From NCBI GenBank assembly GCA_043736395.1, contig JAYTCQ010000390.1:1-45931 (forward strand): 45,931 nt of DNA, in the 5' to 3' direction. Below are positions 35,801-42,921 of this stretch, piece after piece. The stretch comes from JAFDVL01 sp043736395. Lineage in GTDB: Bacteria; Acidobacteriota; Blastocatellia; RBC074. A program made the translations under genes and the position numbers. The notes under the pieces are model-generated. The model saw only the letters and a program-made list of their open reading frames with translations, was not told the origin of the DNA and did no database searches. Numbering within the stretch: the first letter of the stretch is position 1; every line of letters begins with the position of its first letter.

Positions 35801-37105
35801 TTACCTTAAAAACTGCGCGATTGAGTAAATCGAATTTACCGCTCCATAGATCGCTAACGCAAATAAAATTGCCATCACTATATTTTCCCACCAGCGATTT
35901 CGATACTCGGCGCCAATGAATTTTGCGCTCGCGGTGATCCACCATAATCCGCCTGCGAGCAGTGGCAACAGTACGACTTGGGCGCTGTTAGCAATCAAGG
36001 TCAGCGTCACAAAATCCGGCATTCCTGGGATCGTCCAAATCAATGGAGAAACCAGACACCAGACGGCGATCCAGCGATACAACGGATGCTTTCGATAATC
36101 GGTTTTGATCGGTGCAGTTCCGGCTTGCCAGCGCAGGTACGCGTGGCTGCCCATAAACGCGAGACCAGCGGCGTGTCCAAGAACTGAAGTATAAATCGCA
36201 GCAAAGATGCCTAGATAAAATAGTGTGCCTCCGCTGTGCCCCAGCACGGTGGTCAATAATTTCGGCAGATCATCCAGCGTCTGGATTTGTTTGTCGGGAT
36301 ACAGCAGTTCTGCCCCCAGCGTCCACACGGCGAGATTCAGCACGATCATCACCACGATGGCTAACAGAAAATCATAAAATTGTACCCGGCGATATTGCGG
36401 GCCGCGCCAGCCTTTTGCTTCCAGAAAATACGGATACGCCAAATTCATCAGTGAACCACCAACCGCACCAATCATCGCGACGGCAATCAACAATGGATTG
36501 AATTGCCCGCGCTGTTCTGGCAATCCGATGCGATACAGCCCTTGCGCCAATGCTTTGACATCGCATCCGACCCACAACGCTGAGCCAACAAATGAAACCG
36601 CCAGCAACGCCAGAAAGAATTTGAAGACCCATTCCAAACGGTCATACGAGGGCCAAAATACCAGCAGTAATGCGACGCCATTACACAGCAAAGCCCATTG
36701 CCACGTTTGTCCGACGCCAAAAAGATTTCGAAGGACTTCGCCCGCGCCGACTGTCATATATGATTCATAGACATGCCCCATCACAATCGCCGCAACAAAT
36801 AACACCGGAGCGTACCAAGGATGCAAACGCGCTAATCCGTCCAGCACACCTTCGCCGTGTTGATTGCACAATTGATACCGCGCAATCAGTGAGACAAACA
36901 GAAAGCGCATCACAATCGCTACGACCAGCACCCACATCAGCGAATAACCGTAGTTCGCACCGGCGATGCTCATGTCTACGACATCACCCGCGCCCAGCCA
37001 CGTCAGTACGATGATGATGCCGGGGCCGAACGAGCGCAGGTATTCCAAAAACGAATGTGGTACGGCGGGAGCTTGCGGCGCAGAGCTTGCTAAATCTTCA
37101 GCCAT
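35801..37105 (-). CDS. Nramp-family transporter lacking the canonical metal-site residues
   Basis: 434 residues with about eleven hydrophobic segments. Overall pattern matches Nramp (FGPGIIIVLTWLGAGDVVD at the first membrane helix, QLCNQHGEGVLDGL after the second, MIGAVGGSLMNLAYPYFLE for the sixth). In canonical Nramp metal importers helix 1 carries DPGN and helix 6 carries a Met-Pro-His motif. Here these positions read GAGD and a SLMNLAYPY stretch. The metal-coordinating set is therefore changed, as in Nramp-related proteins with other substrates. Cargo is unknown: it could be Mg2+ or something other than a transition metal. It converges on the permease cluster and diverges from the desaturase-family gene. 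Confidence 0.82.
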   Translation of the reverse strand: MAEDLASSAPQAPAVPHSFLEYLRSFGPGIIIVLTWLGAGDVVDMSIAGANYGYSLMWVLVVAIVMRFLFVSLIARYQLCNQHGEGVLDGLARLHPWYAPVLFVAAIVMGHVYESYMTVGAGEVLRNLFGVGQTWQWALLCNGVALLLVFWPSYDRLEWVFKFFLALLAVSFVGSALWVGCDVKALAQGLYRIGLPEQRGQFNPLLIAVAMIGAVGGSLMNLAYPYFLEAKGWRGPQYRRVQFYDFLLAIVVMIVLNLAVWTLGAELLYPDKQIQTLDDLPKLLTTVLGHSGGTLFYLGIFAAIYTSVLGHAAGLAFMGSHAYLRWQAGTAPIKTDYRKHPLYRWIAVWCLVSPLIWTIPGMPDFVTLTLIANSAQVVLLPLLAGGLWWITASAKFIGAEYRNRWWENIVMAILFALAIYGAVNSIYSIAQFLR

Positions 37106-37175
37106 AATTTTTTTCCTTCACGAATGAATTGAATTTTTGTGGAGGTTCAATGTAACGTAAGTGGGGAAAAGCGGG

Positions 37176-37247
37176 AAGTGATGAGTGATGAGTAGAAAGT
37201 GATGAGTGTCTTTTAACTCATTACTCATCACTCGTTACACATCACTT
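37176..37247. repeat. Inverted repeat of ACTCATCACT words, relative of 17125-17219
   Basis: Arms 37176-37207 and 37216-37247 pair at about 24 of 32 positions. Words (GTGATGAGT, ACTCATTACTCATCACT) and a centre containing GTCTTTT / AAAAGAC are shared with the element at 17125. It lies between divergent genes. Confidence 0.8.
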
Positions 37248-37285
37248 TCTTCTCGTTTAAAATCAGCAGAAAGGATAAAAATAAA

Positions 37286-38389
37286 ATGCCAGTCAAAGAA
37301 GATTTTGCTAAATCGTTTGGGCAGGGATGGATCAGCGGCTACCTCTCCGTATTTTTCGGCGTCGCATCCTTCATCGCGGTGCTATGTTTTCTTTTCCCTT
37401 CTTACTTAACGACGCCGGATTTACGCAAGGAATATCCAGTCGAAATTCTCCGAGTCATCCTGATGGTACTGTTGATCGCTTCGTTCATTCTCGGCTTGAT
37501 TAGCTTTTTGCTGAATCGGCAAAAGATTCTTGCGCTGACTGGAATTCTGTTTTCAAGTGCTGCGATTTTGCTTGGTGGATGGAACGTAAAAACAGGTGCG
37601 CTCCATGATTCGCCCTTCCCTATTGGCTTGGATTGGCTCGTGCTGGATTTAGTTTTGCTCGCCGTGATTTTCATTCCGATTGAAGCGTTGTTTCCACAGA
37701 AAGTGGCGCAATACACGTTGCACGGCGAATGGAAAACGGATTTCACCTACTTCGTCATCAGCCATTTATTTGTGCAGGTTTTCGGCATCATCGCGCAGGC
37801 TCCGGCAACACTTTTATTTGGTAATCTGGGACTGAAAGGTTTTCAATCAAACATCCAATCTCTGCCCTTTGTCGCGCAATTTTTCCTCGCGCTCTTTTGC
37901 ACCGACGTAGTGCAATACTGGGCGCACCGTCTCTTTCACGAAAGAGAAAGATTGTGGATGTTTCATTCGATTCACCATTCGACACAGGCGATGGATTGGC
38001 TGGCAGGATCAAGGACGCATTTCGTAGACATGTTCGCCACACGTGCACTTTCGTTCATCCCCGTGTATTTGCTGGGTATTAAGCCAGCCGTGTTTGCCGC
38101 GTACATCGTAGTGATTTCCTTCCATGCCGTCTTCATTCACGCGAATGTGAACTGGAAATTCGGCTGACTGAAATACATCATTTCCACCCCGCAATTTCAT
38201 CACTGGCATCACACCTCCGACCCCGCAGCCTACAACAAGAACTACGCGGTATTCTTTTCGTTTATTGATCGAATGTTCGGGACGTTTTATTTGCCGGGTG
38301 ATGAATTCCCCAAAGAATACGGCGTGAACATGCCGCAGTATCCCAAAGGATTTTTGCTGCAGTTTGTATATCCATTCAAAAAAGCTTGA
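37286..38389 (+). pseudogene. Sterol desaturase/fatty acid hydroxylase-family gene with an in-frame TGA
   Basis: 367 codons in one frame, interrupted only by TGA at 38165-38167 (codon 294). Before it lie about six membrane segments and two His boxes of the integral-membrane di-iron hydroxylase family (HRLFH and HSIHH). After it, 73 intact codons include the third box HHWHH and the usual FFSFIDRMFGTFYLP ending. Without readthrough the product would lack a catalytic His box and be dead. The TGA follows NWKFG, where a Trp or similar residue would be expected; a single G-to-A change in TGG explains it. Downstream codons show no further decay, so the change is recent, tolerated by readthrough, or a sequence error. 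AAAGGA precedes the ATG. The final stop is also TGA (38387-38389). Confidence 0.85.
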
Positions 38390-38568
38390 GCGGTACAGTA
38401 CAGGGAGCGATAGCGACTGCAATTTTATCTGGAAGTGTATCGTAAACGTCTCGTTTGCGATTCCGAATGAGCAACAAACGGGACGTTTGTTGTACGCTTT
38501 TCGATTAATTTACATTTGCGATTGATTAGCTTAACCCCTTTGCGCTATCGCTCCCTGTGCTGTACCGC
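38390..38568. repeat. Inverted repeat with nested self-complementary hairpins, directly after desaturase gene
   Basis: Outer arms 38390-38415 and 38543-38568 match over 26 bases with one mismatch. Inside, CGTAAACG-TCT-CGTTTGCG (near 38450) and CAACAAACG-GGA-CGTTTGTTG (near 38475) each fold alone, and they are also related to each other in inverse orientation. The left arm begins immediately after the terminal TGA of the desaturase gene. Confidence 0.9.
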
Positions 38569-38572
38569 CTGC

Positions 38573-38810
38573 TTTCAACCCGTAAAGCGGGTGTAAGCAT
38601 AAAGCCTGGGGTGAAGGCGTCGCGCCGGAACCCCTAGGAAAATTAATTAAATCACCAAGCCCACGGAGTGGGCGGCAGACATCCGCGTCCTATCCAAAAT
38701 CTGTCGCCCGCATTCGCGGGCTTGGTTCATTCTCGCCAATATTCCCAGGGTTCCGCACGCAACGCGCTTCACCCTGGGCTTTATGCTGCCACCTGCTTTG
38801 CAGGTTAAAA
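38573..38810. repeat. Inverted pair of a three-hairpin element with compensatory changes
   Basis: Copy A (38577-38679, plus) and copy B (38700-38806, read on minus) share order and fold. H1 is ACCCG-TAAAG-CGGGT in A and ACCTG-CAAAG-CAGGT in B. H2 is CCTGGGGT paired to ACCCCTAGG with inner GGCG-TCG-CGCC in A, and CCCAGGGT paired to ACCCTGGG with inner GCGCG-TTG-CGTGC in B. H3 is GCCCAC-GGA-GTGGGC in A and GCCCGC-GAAT-GCGGGC in B. At least four base pairs differ on both sides while pairing is kept. Single-stranded joints (GCATAAAGCC, GGTGAAG, CGGAACCC, CCAAGCCC) are conserved. No named family is recognised. It lies upstream of the TIR gene. Confidence 0.92.
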
Positions 38811-38831
38811 TCAAAACCTTCTACTCAAAAA

Positions 38832-39023
38832 TTATTGGAATAAAATATCCGTTAGCAGGTCATTTGGGTTATTGCTAGCTGCCTTTTCTGTTTTATCCAT
38901 TGAATTCATTTTCCTCCAAACATATACTTTGCCGCGTTCCGTATTCTTAGCTTTCAGACATTGGATTATCCCAAGAACGAAGCCCTCACGCGTTGGCAAC
39001 CATATTGCACAACCGATGGGCAA
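38832..39023 (-). CDS. Small hypothetical open frame or gene remnant
   Basis: 63 codons from a TTG at 39023; the frame stays open further upstream into the TIR gene. Residues such as WLPTREGFVLGIIQCLKAKN and KVYVWRKMNSM look like real protein rather than shadow sequence, but no family is recognised and no ribosome-binding site is seen. It may be the tail of a gene broken by insertion of the TIR locus. Low confidence. Confidence 0.28.
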   Translation of the reverse strand: MPIGCAIWLPTREGFVLGIIQCLKAKNTERGKVYVWRKMNSMDKTEKAASNNPNDLLTDILFQ

Positions 39024-39041
39024 ATATGAGGTAGAGACAGC

Positions 39042-39392
39042 ATGGCGGAAGATTTCAACTACGACGTATTCCTGAGCTACAGCTCAAAAGACAAAGACAT
39101 CGTGCGCGACATTGCCGAACGGTTAAGATCGGACGGATTACGAGTGTGGTTCGACGAATGGATCATCAAACCCGGCGATAGCATTCCATATAAAGTGGAT
39201 AAAGGGCTGGAACAAACGCGCGTGCTGGTGCTGTGTATGTCAGCGAACGCGTTTGGCTCCGATTGGGCGATCCTTGAAAGTTATACTTATCGTTTTCGTG
39301 ATCCGCTTAACAAAGAGCGACGTTTTATTCCGCTACGACTTGATGATTCGACAATAAAAGGTTCTTTGGCTCAATTTTTGTATATTAATTGA
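39042..39392 (+). CDS. TIR domain protein (N-terminal part of an interrupted TIR-WD40-GTPase gene)
   Basis: 116 residues up to the TGA at 39390-39392. The TIR fold is clear: YDVFLSYSSKDKDIVRDIAERL (strand A, AA loop), LRVWFDEWIIKPGDSI (BB loop), VLVLCMSANAFGSDWAILES, and RRFIPLRLDD. The Glu in WAILE (residue 79) is at the catalytic position of NAD-cleaving TIR domains. GAGG lies ten bases before the ATG. The reading frame continues after the TGA without shift: FLYIN-TGA-IANGQGQEYVKLREACQPP. In TIR/WD40 proteins this joint usually reads with a Trp there (from memory), so TGA probably replaced TGG. Either a truncated TIR is made, or readthrough joins it to the 1140-residue downstream part. TIR enzymes often act as NADase effectors in phage defence. 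Confidence 0.9.
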   Translation: MAEDFNYDVFLSYSSKDKDIVRDIAERLRSDGLRVWFDEWIIKPGDSIPYKVDKGLEQTRVLVLCMSANAFGSDWAILESYTYRFRDPLNKERRFIPLRLDDSTIKGSLAQFLYIN

Positions 39393-39419
39393 ATTGCAAA
39401 TGGACAGGGACAGGAATAT

Positions 39420-42400
39420 GTGAAACTGCGTGAAGCTTGCCAACCGCCGAAGGTTGAGCCAACTATTAGACAAGAAGCCGCTCAGGTCCGCCTGTTGGAA
39501 AGAATTTATTCACTCGGACATAACGATGTTATTTATGCCGTCGCCTTTAGCCCTGATGGGAAGCAAGCATTGAGCGGGTCAAAGGACAATCTAGTGCGTG
39601 TGTGGGAAGTAGAGAGCGGGAACTGTGAGCGGGTGCTCAACGGTCACACTGGCATCGTCAATAGCGTAGCGTGGCATGCGAATGGAAAACAGGCGTTGAG
39701 CGGATCAGACGACAGAACTGTTCGTGTATGGGAAGTGGAGAGTGGGAAGTGCAAACGAGTCCTCAAAGGTCACTCCGCCAGTGTCAGGTGCATGACGTGG
39801 CATGCGGATGGGAAACTGGCGTTGAGTGGGTCGGACGATAAAACAGTACGCATATGGGAAGTTGAGAACGGGAAGTGTGTACGAGTGCTTAAAGGTCACA
39901 GAGCCAGCGTTAATAGCGTGGCGTGGCATGCGGATGGGAAGCAGGCGTTGAGCGGGTCGGACGACAGAACTGTCCGCGTGTGGGAAGTAGAGAGCGGGAC
40001 GTGCGAGCGGGTGCTGGAAGGTCACACTGGCAACGTCAATAGCGTAGCGTGGCATGCGGATGGGAAGCTGGCGTTGAGCGGATCAGACGACAGAACTGTC
40101 CGTGTGTGGGAAGTAGAGAGCGGGAACTGTGAGCGGGTGCTGGAAGGTCACACTGGCAGCGTTAATAGCGTAGCGTGGCATGCGAATGGAAAACAGGCGT
40201 TGAGCGGATCAGACGACAGAACTGTCCGCGTGTGGGAAATAGAGAGTGGAAAGTGCGAACGGGTGTTAGTAGGTCACACTGGCAGCGTCAATAGCGTAGC
40301 GTGGCATGCGGATGGGAAGCTGGCGTTGAGCGGGTCTCACGACAGAACTGTCCGCGTGTGGGAAGTAGAGAGTGGAAAGTGCGAGCGAGTCCTCAAAGCC
40401 CACACCGATAGTGTTAATAGCGTGGCGTGGCATGCGAATGGGAAGCACGCGTTGAGCGGATCGGACGACAGAACTGTTCGTGTGTGGGAAGTGGAGAGCG
40501 GGAAGTGCGAGCGGGTGCTCGAAGGCCACACTGGTAGTATCATGAGCGTAGCGTGGCGCGGGGATGGGAAACTGGCGTTGAGCGGGTCGGGCGATAAAAC
40601 AGTGCGTGTGTGGGAAGTAGAGAGTGGAAAGTGCGAGCGGGTGTTGGTAGGTCACACTGGTGGTATCAATAATGTAGCGTGGCATGCGGATGGGAAGCTG
40701 GCTCGCTCAGGTGCGTTTAATGGAGTTTGGCATAGTTGGGATTTATCAGAACTGTTAATTGAGTCACCGCAACAAAAAATATTGACCGAGACACGCAAAA
40801 ATTCGCCTAGCATTACCCTCATAGAATCAGCAACTGTAGTACAGCAAATTCAGTATACGAATGCGAAAGTATTGTTGGTTGGTGATTCAGGCGTTGGAAA
40901 AACTGGCTTGGCAAATCGGTTAGCTCGCGATCATTTTGAAGAAACAGAATCCACTGATGGCGCGTGGGCTACGCATTGGAAATTACAACATAACGCCAAT
41001 AAAGACGGGGTCGAACGCGAAATCTGGTTGTGGGATTTTGCTGGTCAGGTTGATTATCGTCTCGTTCATCAGCTTTATATGGATGAGACTGCGGCAGCAG
41101 TGTTGGTTTTCAACCCACAGCAAGAAAACCCATTTGAAGGACTCGGTCAATGGGATCGGGATTTGCAAAAAGCTGCACGTAAGCCTTTTGCCAAATTGTT
41201 AGTTGCCGGACGTACTGATCGCGGTGGTTTGGTTGTCAGCCAAGCCAATATGGAAAATTTTATGCGCGAACGTAGTTTTACTTCGTCGTTGCAACTAACC
41301 AGCGCGAAAACACGTGAAGGCTGCGAGTCGCTACGCGAAGCAATTATTACTGCCATAGATTGGCAAAATATTCCGGAAACAACTTCGCCCGTTTTGTATC
41401 ATCGCCTCAAGCAGGAAATTCTCAAGCTACGCGATAGCGGATTGGTGTTAATCCGATTATCCGAATTAAAACAGCGGATGGAGTTAACTCTCGCAGGGGA
41501 ACTTTTTGAATTAAAGGAATTAGAAACTGTCATCGGATTATTAGCAGGGCCGGGGATGATCCAACGCGTGGTTTTTGGCGGCTTCATTTTGCTCAGACCG
41601 GAAATGCTCAGCCGCTATGCCGCTGCTGTCGTACGCAAAGTCCGCAAACATCCACAAGAACTTGGGTGTATCCGCGAAGATGAAATGCTGGCAGGAAAGT
41701 TGGATTATCAAGACTTTGAACGCTTGTCCGCCGAAGACGAAGCCGTAATTTTGCGCACGTTGCACGAAACGTTTATTAGCCGCGCTTGGTGTTTGCGTCA
41801 ACCAAGCGATGGCACTGCATTACTTGTCTTCCCAAGCTATTTCCGCCGCGAACGCCCCGATCTTCCGAACCATCCAAATGTTTTAGTGACGTATCGTTTT
41901 CAGGGGCCTATTGATGAAGTGTACGCTACTTTGGTTGTGCGTCTTCATTACACCGAAGCGTTTAATGCCGACCAGCTTTGGAAAGATGCCGCCGATTTCA
42001 AAACGCAAACCAACCAAAAGTTAGGTTTGAAACTTACGCGCGAAAATGAAGGCACAGCGAGGCTTGATATTTATTTCAACCCTGATGTTGATGAAAATTC
42101 GCAGCTCGTTTTTTTGCGTTATATTCATAATCATCTAAACGACCTTTCACAATATGTAGTACGTTTAAGGCATTATTGTTGCACCAATAAAAAATGTGAT
42201 GCCCTTGATCAGCCCTTCACCGATCAACCAAAAATTGACAAAGCACTAGCAAGCGGAAAGGGCAAAATTTTCTGTTCGGATTGTGGAAAACCAATTTTGC
42301 TGCGTGACGTAATTGAGCAAAAATTTGATACGTTTGTAATACATGAGCAAGTGCGAAAAGAAGAAGAGATAAGCAAACAGGTAATTGATAACGAGAGCCG

Positions 42401-42842
42401 CGAACTAATTCTAGTTGGTCATGCTTTTACAATAACTGCCGAAGCTGGACAAATCTATCGAGGCTACACAAACAGCGATTACGGTATTGATGGCGAAATA
42501 GAATTCAAAGATGATGCGTTGCGGGCTTCGGGTAAGCGACTGTACATGCAACTCAAGTCTGGCGATTCTTACCTCACTACGCGCAAACGCGATGGTGCAG
42601 AGATTTTTTATATTGGTAAAGAACATCAGCAATGGGTTCAATATTGGCAGAAACAGGCTTATCCCGTGATGCTAGTAATTCGTAATTCTGACGGTGAAAT
42701 TCGTTGGATGGATGTAGCGGAATATCTCAAGCGCGAAAGCAACAATGGCAAAAAACCTGTGACACAAATTATTTTTCAAGGCGAACGCTTCGATGTGATG
42801 AGCGTGCGTCGTTGGCGCGATAAAATTTTAGCTCAAGTTTAG
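39420..42842 (+). CDS. WD40 / Ras-like GTPase (Roc-COR-like) / zinc ribbon / DUF4365-like protein, same frame as TIR
   Basis: 1140 residues from GTG 39420, which has AGGA four bases upstream; it is in the same frame as the TIR gene before the TGA. Domains: about ten WD40 repeats (35-445), nearly all 42 residues long; a Ras-like GTPase with P-loop GDSGVGKT (488-495), DFAG (539-542) and GRTD (597-600) in place of NKxD; a winged-helix/COR-like segment (about 640-860); a Cys4 zinc ribbon (CTNKKC then CSDC, about 930-975); and a C-terminal DUF4365-like domain (about 990-1140) with YGIDGEIEF (Asp1024) and QLKSG (1044-1048), a pattern resembling PD-(D/E)xK nucleases. The combined architecture suggests a STAND/ROCO-type immune receptor with two potential effectors, TIR and nuclease-like (inference). 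No partner gene is adjacent. Confidence 0.88.
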   Translation: MKLREACQPPKVEPTIRQEAAQVRLLERIYSLGHNDVIYAVAFSPDGKQALSGSKDNLVRVWEVESGNCERVLNGHTGIVNSVAWHANGKQALSGSDDRTVRVWEVESGKCKRVLKGHSASVRCMTWHADGKLALSGSDDKTVRIWEVENGKCVRVLKGHRASVNSVAWHADGKQALSGSDDRTVRVWEVESGTCERVLEGHTGNVNSVAWHADGKLALSGSDDRTVRVWEVESGNCERVLEGHTGSVNSVAWHANGKQALSGSDDRTVRVWEIESGKCERVLVGHTGSVNSVAWHADGKLALSGSHDRTVRVWEVESGKCERVLKAHTDSVNSVAWHANGKHALSGSDDRTVRVWEVESGKCERVLEGHTGSIMSVAWRGDGKLALSGSGDKTVRVWEVESGKCERVLVGHTGGINNVAWHADGKLARSGAFNGVWHSWDLSELLIESPQQKILTETRKNSPSITLIESATVVQQIQYTNAKVLLVGDSGVGKTGLANRLARDHFEETESTDGAWATHWKLQHNANKDGVEREIWLWDFAGQVDYRLVHQLYMDETAAAVLVFNPQQENPFEGLGQWDRDLQKAARKPFAKLLVAGRTDRGGLVVSQANMENFMRERSFTSSLQLTSAKTREGCESLREAIITAIDWQNIPETTSPVLYHRLKQEILKLRDSGLVLIRLSELKQRMELTLAGELFELKELETVIGLLAGPGMIQRVVFGGFILLRPEMLSRYAAAVVRKVRKHPQELGCIREDEMLAGKLDYQDFERLSAEDEAVILRTLHETFISRAWCLRQPSDGTALLVFPSYFRRERPDLPNHPNVLVTYRFQGPIDEVYATLVVRLHYTEAFNADQLWKDAADFKTQTNQKLGLKLTRENEGTARLDIYFNPDVDENSQLVFLRYIHNHLNDLSQYVVRLRHYCCTNKKCDALDQPFTDQPKIDKALASGKGKIFCSDCGKPILLRDVIEQKFDTFVIHEQVRKEEEISKQVIDNESRELILVGHAFTITAEAGQIYRGYTNSDYGIDGEIEFKDDALRASGKRLYMQLKSGDSYLTTRKRDGAEIFYIGKEHQQWVQYWQKQAYPVMLVIRNSDGEIRWMDVAEYLKRESNNGKKPVTQIIFQGERFDVMSVRRWRDKILAQV
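39522..40754 (+). repeat. Tandem 126-bp WD40-coding repeats
   Basis: Ten units of 126 bases, of which units 2 to 9 are close copies even at silent sites (recurring GTAGCGTGGCATGCGGATGG and GACGACAGAACTGT). This indicates recent amplification or gene conversion. Unit 10 is degenerate. Copy number may vary between strains. Confidence 0.9.
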
Positions 42843-42883
42843 GTGCTTGTTTATAACCTTATTTTATCCAAAGAAAATACGAT

Positions 42884-42912
42884 TTGAATCTCGCATCGCA
42901 GCACACTACAAT
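42884..42912 (+). promoter_or_regulatory. Sigma-70 type promoter giving a near-leaderless lptC-lptA transcript
   Basis: TTGAAT (42884-42889) and TACAAT (42907-42912) are 17 bases apart. The expected start is about 42919-42920, only two or three bases before the ATG at 42922. No Shine-Dalgarno sequence is visible. Confidence 0.6.
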
Positions 42913-42921
42913 CGCTGAACT

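Noticed and set aside
38165..38167. Selenocysteine insertion at the desaturase TGA
   Set aside because: The position is not a catalytic Cys in this family and a Trp-like residue is expected; no dedicated downstream hairpin was recognised.
39705..40685. Long open frames antisense to the WD40 region
   Set aside because: They are shadows produced by the repeated codons of the propeller.
39522..40754. Regular repeats mistaken for a CRISPR array
   Set aside because: Units are 126 bases, fully coding for WD40 blades, with no alternating unique spacers.
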